From Datisca glomerata (lineage: Eukaryota > Streptophyta > Magnoliopsida > Cucurbitales > Datiscaceae): a stretch of 64,000 bases of DNA. The DNA lies in the NCBI GenBank assembly GCA_003255025.1, contig QANY01000291.1:558001-622000 (forward strand). The letters are read 5' to 3'. The translations under genes and the position numbers were made by a program. Position 1 is the stretch's first letter. Each line of letters begins with the position of its first letter. This document shows, piece after piece, positions 11,301 through 21,899 of the stretch. The notes beneath the pieces were generated by a model. The model searched no databases. It was not told where the DNA came from and saw nothing but the letters and a program-made list of their open reading frames with translations.

Positions 11301-12096
11301 AGAGAGGAGAAGAGAAGTATAACAATGCAATATTTACTTAGTCAACACCCGGTTACCTGCCAGCACTACTGGAAAATCTGAAGTAAACTATAAATAAATT
11401 GAAACAATTTCCCCCTATGCTCAGGCTTGAAACTACTAACTTCCTCTCCCACAAAATCGCATGTTAAGAATATGAGAAATTACCGATCAAAAAAAGAAAA
11501 CCACGTGCATGACACTCCAAAAATAAGACGTCAAAGGATTAAAAATAAGTGAAACCTCGAAGAAGAACTAGAAGAAGGAATTGCTGCCTAAAATGGGCAA
11601 AAACCCATTTTCAGATCTGGTTTGTGGCTAGATCTATAAAAATAGACAAAAACTCATTTTCAGATCTGGGTAAGATCTGGTTTGTCGTCAGATCTTCTGA
11701 TTCAGATTTGTAAAAATGGGCAAAACCTCATTTTCAAATCTGGGTTAGATTTGGTTTGTCGCCAGATCTAGTTTAGAGATTCAGTTGTCTTCTTCGGTTA
11801 CAGAGATTCAGTCGTCTTCTTTATCTTCTTTAGCAAGAACATATATATCATTTTTTTTCGGTTTATTCATGTTTTCTTCGGGCAAAAACTCATTTTATAG
11901 AAATAGAGAACAAAAGCACAAAGAAAAAGAGAAAGAGAAAGTGAGGCAGATGTTTAGATAAAGTGAAGGGTAAACGTATAATTTTACAAATATTTTTTGA
12001 ATGAAAAATGAGTCATAGGTCAGGGTAAGTAAAAATTAGATAACGAGTCTAAATTTATAAAATGGTTAGTCTAAGGATCAATTTTAGCAAAAACCC

Positions 12097-13299
12097 TTCG
12101 CCGCCACCTAAGCTACGTCGAGCCTGTCCCTGGGCTTCGCCGAGCTCACGGTTAGGCTCCTCTCTTCTTCTTCATCTGATGTAGCGTAGGAGCGTCGAGA
12201 GGGTTGGTCTAAGTTCTTTTCGGGCTCTTGCCCTGTGTCGATTCTGCTCAACGAAGATGTGCCGTGAACCAGAGGGTGGGGCTCGGGTCAGTGGTCTTCG
12301 TGGGCTCCTCTCCACCGCGTCTTCCACTTCTGAGACATGGAGGCTTCTTCGTGGTGAGTCTCGACCAGGTTGGGAGGTGATTAGAGGGGAGTGGTGATGG
12401 ATCTTCCTACAGTTCTCTTCGCGGGTAAGCAACGGCCTTCTTATCGTCAGTGTCTTTATTCCGCCGGAAGGACTGTTCTGTGGTGCCGAGACTACTCCGT
12501 TGAGGATTTTTGTTGGTGAGACACAAAAGAAAGCCTCGCAATTTCAGTACGCCGTGCTTCATCGGAGGGGAAAATTTTCAGAAGCTGATAGGAGCTCGGT
12601 TTGCTCTGTTTTCCTACTATATTGGTCGTGTTTTCCCTTAGGACGTTACCAGATCTCACCAGGGATGGGTTGATTTCTCTGCCGGACAAGACTTCCCCCT
12701 CCGTCTGCCTGTGCCATTTTGCCTCTACTACTGAACCTCGTGGAACTTAAGGTCCGGACTCAGCTTTGACTATGTCTCTCCTCCGAGATGGTCTTCCAGA
12801 TATGTGTTATGGTTATTGTACCGGTCGCCTGAACTCTGCTGGTTGATGTTGTATCTAACCGGTTTGAAGGGTACCGACCTGGTCACTCGATTAGTTTTGT
12901 TTTTGTGATATCGGTCTTTCTACTATTCTTGATTATGTGTTGGCCCTGCTTCGGTGTGTAGGTTAGAATGTCTGTGTATTGGTATACATCGGCGTCCGCT
13001 TGAGGTGTTTAGTTAAGCAATGGACTGTGTTGGTTTGATGGCTGGTTGTTGTGCTGTGTTATGGTCAGGGTATATTTTCCTTGATTTGGTTAGGTTTGTG
13101 ATTTATGTGTTGTATTATCTATTTTGCGCGGTAATTTTGCAATTAGTTGCTCTTTGTTTTACAGCAGAGTGTGTTTTAACTGTTTATCTAGGTTTGAGCT
13201 TTAGCGTTATACCACTAGTTGTTGTATACCTAGGTATGCTCATGAGTGTAATTTTTTTGCTAATATATTTACCTTTGACAAAAAAAACTTTAAATTGCT
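12097..13299 (+). mobile_element. LINE-like element without RT, right part
   Basis: This GC-richer sequence (12.1-12.9 kb) continues the element begun at 9509. It ends TTTACCTTTGACAAAAAAAA (about 13269-13287), the 3' tail type of plant L1 LINEs, followed by the right target copy TTTAAATTGCT (13289-13299). Without the Mutator insert the element is about 1.26 kb: apparently a 5' leader joined to a 3' end with endonuclease and RT missing. Open frames at 12172-12432, 12492-12689 and 13020-13301 match no family I know. It is either an internally deleted LINE or a SINE-like parasite of one. Confidence 0.5.
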
Positions 13300-14021
13300 G
13301 AAATAACAACCTTCCATTGAACTTAAATATATACAAAAATAATCAAAAATATAATAAAGCATTTGACATTATATTTTCATGTACATATATATATTTACAC
13401 ATATACATACACTCATATATATAAGTTCCTATAAGAATATAGCCTACATAGGGGACTCTCGGATACAGATCCTCTCTTATTTTAAAAACAGAGGAGGCAT
13501 ATGTTCTATTTGATCTGACAAAAAGAAAAAGTAAAAGATGGTCTAACACCTTGTCTATTGTGTCGCTTTGATCTCGATCTTCCATTTTTAAAATAAACAG
13601 TCTAGATTATTCAAATATAACCCTCCTGTTGGGATCCTGTATTTGAGGACTCCCAACGTTAGGAAGGGAGGCATATGAGATTGAAGATCTCTCCAAGGGT
13701 ATGTTGAAGGGTATGTTGAAGGGTATGTTGACTCAAACTAGTAATTGGAAACATATTCCAAACATATTAACTTTAATCATTTTTAGCCACGCTAGAACAA
13801 TAAATAAATATTAGACTAAAAGTGATGCTAAAAATAAACAATTAGGAATTTGGAGTGCAGGTTCAATCTGGTCTCATCCAAACATCATCAAAGATTAATC
13901 ATCAAACGGACTTAAATGTCTAAAGTTTAATATTAATAAATATCAAACATCACTAAAGTTTTGAACATCATAAAAAGTTAATCATCTCAATCTCATCTCA
14001 ACCAAACAATACATCAAAAAC
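13300..14021. other. Intergenic stretch with a short triplicated motif
   Basis: AT-rich, no gene supported. AGGGTATGTTGA occurs three times in tandem at 13696-13731. Around 13633-13657 GTTGGGATCC and GGACTCCCAAC form a short hairpin. Confidence 0.5.
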
Positions 14022-14024
14022 TAA

Positions 14025-14456
14025 GGGGTCATTTAATATAATGGAGAGTAAATGACTTCTGAAATAAAATAGTTAGAATATATGATTGTGAGAAACTAAT
14101 ATATCTGAAAACTTAAAATTATTATGTTTGGTGCCAAAAAAAATTTACGATAAAGTAGATGTTATATATTATTCTACTACGTTTTAAATATAGAGATTGT
14201 GTGGAACAAAAAACGTTTGATATTTTATGAATAAAAAGTCAGAAGATGCACGTCTCTAGAAAAACCCCTCAAATATAAGGGTAAGTGAAGTAGTCGGAAT
14301 CAAATACACATAAATTTTTCTTCGAATGAACAAGATTTCAATTTACCGAAAATCTTTGTACCCATATCCTCATCTACCAAACACACAAAAATATATAAAA
14401 ACTACAAGATAGTTTCCATGAATCTTTATAAACATAACCTTATACCAAACACAACC
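14025..14456. mobile_element. Possible Tourist-type MITE
   Basis: The 432 bp segment lies between TAA trinucleotides (14022-14024 and 14457-14459), the usual PIF/Harbinger target duplication. Its ends are weakly inverted: GGGGTCATTTAATATAATGG on the left and, reverse-complemented, GGTTGTGTTTGGTATAAGG on the right. The match is imperfect and a 3 bp duplication carries little weight, so this is tentative. Confidence 0.35.
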
Positions 14457-14836
14457 TAAAGTTTCAAACAAACTTGAATTCCTCAGATACCTCCATAAAT
14501 CACAACACACCAGGTTCAACTTGTCTTTTTGAATGTTTTATCTTAGTCTAGTCTCAGGTTCTTTATCTTTATCCTCTATTTGTATGTCTTCAAGTTCAGA
14601 CACATCAGGATACCAAAAAACACTACACAAGACACAAATAACATTGACATCGACACACTGATACACTGTCTTTTAAAAAAAATTAGTCAGATCAGAATAA
14701 AAGAACAATATTTCTCATCTATCATTTACAGAACCATATAACATTATTTATTCAAACTTAATAAAAGAAGCGTACCTAAATTCTTTAAAGGTCCATTAAT
14801 ACAAACATTTCTCTCTTTCGTGTCATCCAATGGGAG

Positions 14837-15815
14837 TAGAAATCTTAAGGTTTTTTTATTTTTCCAATAAGAGTTTCCATAAAATCATCCTCTTTCTTCG
14901 TAGTTTTAATTTAAAATTCTAGACTTCAAGAAGGGCTTTATCATGACTAGTTCAAGGGTAAGCTTTGCTGATCAACAAGATTATATTGTGTCTTGGTTTC
15001 TTGTATTTGTTTAATGTGGTCTTCAATTCTGGTTAGCTGAGTTCCTATAGTTTAAAGAAAAAGATTGGTATAATTATGTTGTTTGGTTAAGGGGAGAGTA
15101 TCCTTAATCCTAATTGATTCCTGATGATTGGCTTTCTCAGGGACTTCAGTATAAGGATTTATAACTAAAGGTTTTTTATTACCATTTCCTGGAGTAAGTT
15201 CTAAGGATAAAGGTGGTGGATGGATAGATTGGTAAGTACGACCACCCGTAGTTATCCAATTCTTTTGAATATTGGAGAGAACTGGTATTTGCTGGTCATC
15301 ATGTAGTTTAACATGTAATGTAAGCTAATAATACTATTAAGGAAAAGACTGAAGGCGTTGATCTTTTTCTAACTGATAGTAATATAAGTTTTTAATATCT
15401 AAGAGTTGTTGAGGATTATGGTGTGAAAAATACCAATTTCTAAAATTATGATACTTAGTTTACATAAAATCTTGGTGAAGACTTTTCCTAAACAAACTTT
15501 TGAGGGGAAATCCATCAAAGATTAAATTGCATATCACTAGCAGTTGGGCTATTGGGCCTTCTGTTAGTGTTAGGTTCATAAACACCATGGGGTATATGAT
15601 TGTCTGATATATGGATTCTTTTGATATAATCATCAGGGATACAAGAATTCTCAGATCCATTAGATCATATAGGTTCATATATAGATTGTCTGGAAGATTC
15701 AGGAATATCAACCTTATAAGGAGGAATATTTCTATTGCTTATACTTGAAAGGCTTCTAGTTAAGGGTTTCTGGAAATGAAGATAAACATTACCTCCTTGA
15801 GTTTGAAAAATATCT
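14837..15815 (-). pseudogene. EPV-A movement/coat protein linker and coat N-terminal region
   Basis: On the minus strand this parallels the plus-strand EPV-A copy at about 23.48-24.28 kb over its whole length: the block with FQKPLTR, the linker around NLYMNLYDLMD in a shifted frame, the coat protein region, and the end at the motif before AAGATTTCTACTC. Multiple stops and frameshifts make it non-coding. It keeps a segment of about 220 bp that the first plus-strand repeat has lost. At 15815 it meets an oppositely oriented movement protein block, so this is a rearrangement point. Assignment rests on colinearity inside the window and on the family organisation of plant pararetroviruses. Confidence 0.65.
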
Positions 15816-16515
15816 TAAATTGATTGCCTATCAAGATGTTAATGAAGCTTTGGATAAATGGACTATATCCAAAGTTAAACTAGAAAAAATTTACAAAATT
15901 TATGCTTTTGATTTCGTCAGTAGAAAAATAATCAAAACTTTTGAATATGCTATTCCTTTACAGAATAACAATGATATAATTTATCTATTGCATATTCATG
16001 ATTTATATCCTTTTATGCAAAAGTATAAATATCTGTATATAGGACTTGTACAAATTACTTTCAAGCCATTGACTTTATTAGATTAGAATACCAGCATATA
16101 ATGCACTCTTAGAGATGGTAGATGGCTCAACTGGAAAGCCTCATTTATGGGAGCCATAAAGACTAGTTTATCTCATGGACCAGTATACTTTAATATTTAT
16201 CCTAACTTGAGCGTTTCTCTTTCTGACATAAATGTAACCAAAGTTCTAGAACTCAGAGATCTATCACATGGCTATGATTACTTACCGGGATCATCTCATT
16301 TCGCCATCTTATTCAGGATTCATCTTAAGGTTCTCTCCACCTTTAAATCCTTATACCCGGAAGTAGAGTGAGCAAGGACATACAGTCCTTATAGATACTA
16401 ATCTCTTTATCATGCAAGTAGTTATTCCTCGCATGATTCCGTGGACTGATATTACTTTTCTTAAAACTTGGCAAATCTCTAATACCGTACCTACTGGAGA
16501 TGATCCTAGTTAATG
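15816..16515 (+). pseudogene. EPV-A movement protein fragment
   Basis: Reading frames at 15820-16086 and 16147-16371 encode a caulimovirid cell-to-cell movement protein (30K superfamily). Visible blocks are FDFVSRKIIKTFEYAIPL, then AIKTSLSHGPVYFNIYPNLS and DYLPGSSHFAILFRIHLKVL, which line up with the clearer EPV-B movement protein at 42.2 kb. A stop at about 16084 and frame changes after 16371 break it. The C-terminal tryptophan block (WTDITF type) is still legible near 16440-16480 as sequence but not as an open frame. In the virus this protein would enlarge plasmodesmata; here it cannot be made whole. Confidence 0.7.
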
Positions 16516-16695
16516 ATCATAGACATGCGATAGAACTCTGAGTTCTAGAACTTTGGCTAAATTGCTGTCAGAAAAAGCAACGCTCAAGTTAGGATAAATA
16601 TTAAAGTATATTGGTTCATGAGATAAACTGGTCTCTATGGCTCCCATAAGTGAGGCTTTTCAGTTGAGGCATCTACCATCTGTAGGAATCTACTT
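16516..16695 (-). pseudogene. EPV-A movement protein fragment, inverted
   Basis: A short minus-strand piece of the movement gene (around the FNIYPNLSV block), facing the plus-strand copy at 15816-16515. Together they form a broken head-to-head inverted pair. At its 5' side it joins, near 16690, to promoter-proximal sequence (AAAGTAGATTCCTACAG), a junction not expected in an intact viral genome. Confidence 0.65.
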
Positions 16696-18050
16696 TGATA
16701 AAGTAGTTTTGTTGTTTTCTGGTAATGGATCATTACTATTTGTGAGTGGGGGACTAGAATAATACTTTGCCTTTATCTTTCTTATCCTTTTCTGTAGTGG
16801 AAGGAACTGTGGAACCTTTATCCTTTTTGTCCTGTTCCAGCTTTTCAGATATCATGCAGGTAAAAGAATCCAAAAAATCTGAAATGGTGGGGTCCGCTAA
16901 TTCTGGTTCTTGGCTTTCTTCGGCCAAAATGTTGAATTCATTGTCATCTTGATCAGAATATGTATTTGTCTTACTACTGATGGATTTCATGGAAATATCT
17001 TCCTGGATGTGGGGCTGCAAAAACTTTTCTTTCATGTAGTCCATAGTTTTAATAATTGACTCATTTTTTGTTAGAGGAGGAAATTTCTATTTTAAATTTT
17101 CTTGGGCTGAAATAAATGGATTTTTTGTTGGAGGTGGAAGTGCCTTTGGAATGGTATCAAAGCAGGCCTGAGTATGGGCTTTGATGGCCTTCAGTAGTTC
17201 TGGTAAATTAGGGTTCATCCATTTTATCCCATCATTTAGTGTAAAAAAACTCTCTTGAGTCGTGGGATTTTATTCTGGTAGTCACATTGTAAGTCGTCTC
17301 ATTTCCATATCCAATGGATGCTGAAACACATAATAAAATGAATTACTGATTTTGACATTGCAATGTCCTTATTAACTGGTATAAGAGAATAGGCAGTGTG
17401 CCATTCTTTGAATGTTGTTTGAATTTGTGCTGGTAATGTTGCTAAAGTGATACCAAACTTATCCCACCAAACGAGAAACCAGTTGGGGAGATCGTTTTTA
17501 GTACTTCTAGACAGATGCGGATAAACCAAGTATGGTTGTGTACTAGATTCTAATAATAAAAATATAGGTAAATGAATCAATATAATCCCAATAGCTATAT
17601 TTGATTTTATGATTACGGATGTCAAGAGTCCTGGTAGTATGTGGAGGCATGCCCCATTGATTAATGGGCATAATGGAGTGGATAGTAGCCTTACTGTAAG
17701 AAAGAGGGCTAGCAATTATGTTAGGGTCATGAAGAGTATGTTTAAACTCCATGGTTGCTGTTTCAAGAAAGATTGCTTCATAATTGTATTGATATTGGTC
17801 AAAATGAGTGGGAAACTGTTGTGTAGAGAGATATCACTTTTTTATTTCCCAAGGATCTGTCATCCATTTCTCATATACTATTTCAATGAAGAGTATAGTC
17901 TCTTCTGTAATTTTGTTGATGATATACTGTTCGGGAATCAAAAGAATGTCTTTAGCCGATTGGCTAGAAGACGCTTACTAGTTACTGTTAGTACTGTTTA
18001 GACTGGAAATTCTGTGGAATAGAAATTTCCCAGTCCTTGGCCTCAGCTAC
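16696..18050 (-). pseudogene. EPV-A ORF2 (protein of unknown function)
   Basis: On the minus strand, downstream of RNase H, lie frames 17715-17299 and 17044-16754 plus connecting broken sequence. The visible conserved core is NDLPNWFLVWWDKFG, and the acidic/lysine-rich C-terminus ends in runs such as SEKLEQDKKDKG. A matching protein, also with a KWWDKF motif, follows RNase H in EPV-B (40.2-40.9 and 51.3-52.6 kb), so both families share this ORF. Florendoviruses are known to have a second ORF of unknown function in this place, and this is probably that protein. I recognise no enzymatic motif. Stops and shifts interrupt it. Confidence 0.6.
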
Positions 18051-18415
18051 AGCCTCTGCCTCAACTGGTCATGAACCCTATAAATATTCTGAGTTAAAAA
18101 ATCAAGTATAGAGTTATGTTCACCTTTAATATATCCGATATCAAAGTCAAATATTGATAGAGTACTTTGCCAAGAAGAAAATATTTGTTTGGAAGCTAGA
18201 TTCAAGTCATCCTTTTTGAATATTTATTTACCTAGCTGAACAATTAACTCAGATTGAAAAATGCTGGTTAAATAGATCATCGTGAAATTTTAAAACACAT
18301 TTAACAATAGAGAAACATTCTTGTTTTATGGTTGGATAATTAAGTACTAGTCATTTCCAAGTTCCTGAAGTAAATCTTAAGAGTTCTTCCTGCTATTATG
18401 AAGGTTGACCATATA
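18051..18415 (-). pseudogene. EPV-A RNase H C-terminal fragment
   Basis: The minus strand encodes decayed RNase H sequence: LNYPTIKQECFSIVKCVLKF, then LASKQIFSSWQSTLSIFDFD, IGYIKGEHNSILDFLTQN. These are the closing motifs of a caulimovirid RT/RNase H polyprotein. The RT that should precede it is missing: the fragment is joined directly to leader sequence at about 18415-18440, so polymerase, protease, coat and movement genes are deleted from this copy. A stop lies after QLGK near 18230. Confidence 0.7.
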
Positions 18416-19190
18416 CAGTATGAATATAAACACACATAGACTATACTCTTCTTTAATACCAACTTTGTTGCTAACCAATACGCATCTCATTAACTGAGAG
18501 GGTTGACCACTATATAGACAGTTAATCCAAAGAACAAAGTAACTCATAGTTAACATGTCTGTCAACTTTCTGCTTTGGTCAACGGTCCTAACGTAATCCC
18601 TGCTCAATGCATCTTACCAATACGCGACTGTTGACATCCCACTAACTATTCTTTGATTGTTCCTCAAACTTACTAGATATACAGTGATTACATTCTCAAC
18701 CTTAACAGCTACATACTGAGTGCCCTGGAGTTAACATGGATCATGAATACTAACTGTTATAGTAATGGTTATATTAGGTTTAAATTATAGCATACATGGT
18801 CTCATGAATTTATTGTAAAGGTGGTGGTGGTGGCCTGACGGCCCTACACAGTAGGAATATAAACACGGAGAGAATGCCACGAGTTTATCAGTACATGAAA
18901 ATCAAAACTTACAATAGGGAGTAGGAGATTGAATGTGGGGGGAAGAAGATGACTCTTGAGGACTTCAAAATATAAACTACAATTATTATTGCTTAGAGAG
19001 AGGGACTAGGAATTGAGAGAGAATGCACAAGCTAATATTCGAGTAAAACTCGATCTGCCTCAACAAGGGTGAGGTTGCCCTTTTAAATACTACAAAAAGT
19101 AAAGTATACAGTTGGAGAAGGATAAGGTTGCATGTCTTGGATAGAGCGGAGTCTTGTAAGCCTTATCGTCTTTTCTTCTGTAGGAATCTA
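18416..19190 (-). promoter_or_regulatory. EPV-A promoter, leader and primer-binding site (minus copy)
   Basis: On the minus strand: an upstream promoter block (19190-19090), TATA-like TATTTAAA at 19082-19089, a leader of about 600 nt, then a degenerate primer-binding site TGGTATTAAAGA at 18450-18461 (initiator tRNA-Met type). The layout matches the plus copy at 21.9-22.67 kb. A leader of this length ending at the tRNA site is the caulimovirid arrangement for pregenomic RNA. The leader includes the GGTGGTGGTGGTGGCC block (18795-18853). Confidence 0.65.
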
Positions 19191-19960
19191 CTTTAATAAA
19201 GTAATTTTGTTATTTTCTGATAACAGATCATTATTGTTTGTGAGTGGGGGACAAGGATAATGCTTTGCCTATATTTTTTTGTCCTTTTCTGTAATGGAAG
19301 GAACTATGGAACCTTTATCTTTTTTGTCCTGTTCTAGCTTTTCAGATATCATGCAGGTAAGAGAATCTAAAAAATCTCAAATGGTGGGGTCCACTGATTA
19401 TAGTTCTTGGCTTTCTCCGGCCAGAATGTTGAATTCATTGTCATCTTGATAAGAATCTGTATCTATCTTAATACTGATGGATTTCATGGAAATATTTCCC
19501 TGGATGATGGACTGCAGAAACTTTTCTTTCATGTAGTCAATAGTTGTAATAATTAATTCATTTTCTGTTCGTAAGAAATTTCTGTTTTAAATTTGCTCGG
19601 GCATAAATAAATGAATTTTCTGTTGGAGGTGGATGTGCCTTTGGAATGGTATCAAAGCAGGCTTGAGTATGGGCTTTGATGACCTTTAGTAGTTATGATA
19701 AATTAGGGTTTATCCCTTTATCCCACCATTTAATGTAAAAAACTCTCTTGAGTCGTGGGATTTTATTCTGGTAGTCACATTGTAAGTCCCATTTCCATAT
19801 CTAAGGGATGCTAATACGGATAATAAAATGAACCACTGACTTTGACATTGAAATGTCCTTATTAACTGGTATAAGAGAATATGCAGCCTGCCATTCTTTG
19901 AATGATGTTTGAATTTGTGCTGGTAATGTTTCTAAGGTGATACCAAACTTATCCCACTAA
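19191..19960 (-). pseudogene. EPV-A ORF2 C-terminal half, second minus copy
   Basis: Same protein region as 16754-17500, here directly upstream of its own promoter block, so it keeps the normal order ORF2, promoter, leader on the minus strand. Multiple stops. At 19960-19990 it breaks into a short promoter-proximal scrap. Confidence 0.65.
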
Positions 19961-20054
19961 ACGAGAAACAATTATCAGAAAACAACAAAACTACTTTATT
20001 AAATGAATGATGTTTTCAATGCTTATACTACAGAGACTATACTTTTCTTTGATA

Positions 20055-20216
20055 CATGGTCTCATGAATTTACTGTAAAGGTGGTGGTGGTGGCCTGACG
20101 GCCCTACACAGTATCAATTATTCATACATGGTTTTATTAAGTTTAAATTATAGCATAATTGGTCTCATGAATTTACTATAAAGGTGGTGGTGGTGGCCTA
20201 ACGGCCCTACACAGTA
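20055..20216. repeat. Tandem copies of an EPV-A leader block
   Basis: 20055-20113 and 20161-20216 repeat the leader block GGTCTCATGAATTTACT...AAAGGTGGTGGTGGTGGCC, also present at 18795-18853 and, reverse-complemented, near 22265-22323 and 26633-26690. Here it is separated from its normal neighbours. The core GGCCTGACGGCC can pair with itself (GGCC arms). Confidence 0.8.
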
Positions 20217-20440
20217 TTCAAAACAAAAATAACCAGTTAAATTTTATACAGAAATAGATTTAATTTCTTACTATTCATCAATGTATACAACAACCTGCAA
20301 TATAAAATAAGATAAAAATAATTCTATATGAATTTCAAACAGAAATCTGTAGTGACATCCCAAATGCTTTTTGGACCAGAAAGAAACATAACATATCTTA
20401 AACTTATAATCAAGATTTTGATGAAAAAATATTCATACAA
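20217..20440 (+). pseudogene. EPV-A protease-RT linker fragment
   Basis: The plus strand matches the reverse complement of about 27440-27610, the stretch between protease and RT, including the block CSDIPN. It is a short orphan piece with no open frame. It abuts a minus-strand RNase H fragment at about 20445. Confidence 0.55.
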
Positions 20441-20444
20441 AATC

Positions 20445-20580
20445 ATTCGATATCAAAGTCAAATACTGATAGAATTTTTGCCAAGAAGCAAATATTTGTT
20501 TAGAAGCTAGATTCTGGACATTCTTTTTGAATATTTGTTTAGCTGCTGAACAATAAACTCGGATTAAAAAATGCTGGTTA
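20445..20580 (-). pseudogene. EPV-A RNase H C-terminal scrap
   Basis: Minus-strand copy of the RNase H end also seen at 18150-18290 (block around KQIFASWQ...FDFDI, decayed). It joins at about 20582 to promoter sequence cut just before the TATA position. Confidence 0.55.
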
Positions 20581-20731
20581 ATGAACTACTACAAAAAGTA
20601 AAGTATACAGTAGGAGAAGGATAAGGTTACGTGTCTCGGATAGAGCGGAGTCGTGTAAGCCTTATCTTTTTTCTTCTGTAGAAATCTACTTTAATAAAGT
20701 AGTTTTATTGTTTTCTGATAATGGATCATTA
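20581..20731 (-). promoter_or_regulatory. EPV-A promoter block truncated before its TATA box
   Basis: Matches the upstream promoter block of 21900-22025 and 19090-19190 (AAAGTAGATTTCTACAGAAG, GTATACTTTACTTTTTGTAG on the minus strand) but stops immediately before the TATTTAAA element. As it stands it lacks a TATA box. Confidence 0.6.
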
Positions 20732-21365
20732 CTATTTGTGAGTGGGGGACAAGGATAATGCTTTGTCTTTATCTTTCTTGTTCTTTTCTATAGTGGAAGG
20801 AACTGGGGAACCTTTATCATTTTTGTCCTGTTCCAGCTTTTCAGATATCATGCGTGAAAGAGAATCCAAAAAATCTGAAATAGTGGGGTCCGCTGATTCT
20901 GGTTCTTGGCTTTCTCCGGCCAGAATGTTGAACTCATTGTTATCTTGATTAGAATCTGTATATGTCTTACCACTGATGGATTTCATGGAAATATCTTCCC
21001 AGATGAGGGACTGTATAAAATTTTCTTTCATGTAGTCCATAGTTTTAATAATTAACTCATTTTCTATTAGAGTAGGAAACTTTTGTTTTAAATTTGCTTG
21101 GGCAAATATAAATAGATTTTCCTGTTGGAGGTGGAAGTGCCTTTGGAATGGTATCAAGCAGGCCTGAGTATGGGCTTTGATGGCCTTCAGTAGTTCTGGT
21201 AAATTAAGGTTCATCCATTTATCCCACCATTTAGTGTAAAAAACTATATTGAGTCGTGGATATTTATTCTGGTAGAATAAAATGATGCTGAAATGGATAA
21301 TAAAATGAGCCACTGATTTTGACATTGAAATGTCCTTATTAATTGGTATAAGAGAATAGGGAGCC
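20732..21365 (-). pseudogene. EPV-A ORF2, longest open copy
   Basis: An open frame of 197 codons (21325-20732) covers the C-terminal part of ORF2. It contains YTKWWDKWMNLNLPELLKAI, a middle with FAQANLKQKFPTLIENELI, DYMKENFIQSLIWEDISMKS, an acidic stretch (NQDNNEFNILAGESQEPESA) and a lysine-rich end finishing at SLSPTHK. No signal peptide, membrane segment or known catalytic motif is seen. It is the least damaged ORF2 piece of family A but lacks the N-terminal half. It meets a plus-strand ORF2 copy head to head at about 21365. Function unknown. Confidence 0.6.
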
Positions 21366-21890
21366 TAGCATTCAAATTTTACACTAAATGGTGGGATAAA
21401 GGGATGAACCCTAATTTACAAGAACTACAGAAGACCATCAAAGCCCATACTCAGGCCTACCTTGATATCATTTCAAATGAACTTCCACCTCCAACAGAAA
21501 ATCCATTTATTTCTGCCCAAGCAAATTTAAAAGAGAAATTTCTTACTCTAACAAAAAATTAGTTAATTATTAAAACTATGGACTACATGAAAGAAATGTT
21601 TCTGCAGTCCCCTCATCCAAGAAGATATTTCCATGAAATCCATCAGTAGTAAGACAAATACATATTCTGATCAAGATGACAATGAATTCAACATTCTGGC
21701 CGGAGAAAGCCAAAAACCAAAATCAACGGATCACACCATTTCAGATTTTTGGGATTTTCTTACCTGCATGATATCTGAAAAGCAGGAACATGACAAAAAG
21801 ATAAATGTTTCACAGTTCCTTCCACTATAGAAAAAGATAAGAAAGATAAAGGCAAAGCATTAGCCTTGTCCCCCACTCACAAACCGTAAT
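21366..21890 (+). pseudogene. EPV-A ORF2 C-terminal part (plus copy)
   Basis: Plus-strand match to the same ORF2 segment, starting near the WWDK motif. A TAG follows TLTKN at about 21560 and a frame change precedes ISSKTNTYSDQDDNEFNILA (21633-21830). It leads straight into the promoter block at 21900, giving the normal order. Confidence 0.65.
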
Positions 21891-21899
21891 GATCCATTA

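Larger units (their letters stand above)
9573..12096. mobile_element. Mutator-like non-autonomous element with about 330 bp inverted repeats
   Basis: The two ends are long imperfect inverted repeats, about 9573-9900 and 11760-12096. They start GGATTTTTTGCTAAA and, on the other strand, GGGTTTTTGCTAAA, and stay alignable through CTAACCATTTTA, TTTACCCTTCAC, TTTGTGCTTTTG and GACTGAATCTCT. Flanking 9-mers TTCGTCGTT (9564-9572) and TTCGCCGCC (12097-12105) differ only by three C/T changes, which fits a 9 bp Mutator target duplication decayed by cytosine deamination. Long inverted repeats plus a 9 bp duplication point to the MULE group. No transposase is encoded. The interior holds palindromic tandem repeats. 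Confidence 0.75.

Noticed and set aside
13020..13301. Hydrophobic 93-codon frame that looks like a membrane protein
   Set aside because: It ends inside the LINE-like A-rich tail; the hydrophobicity comes from T-rich sequence.
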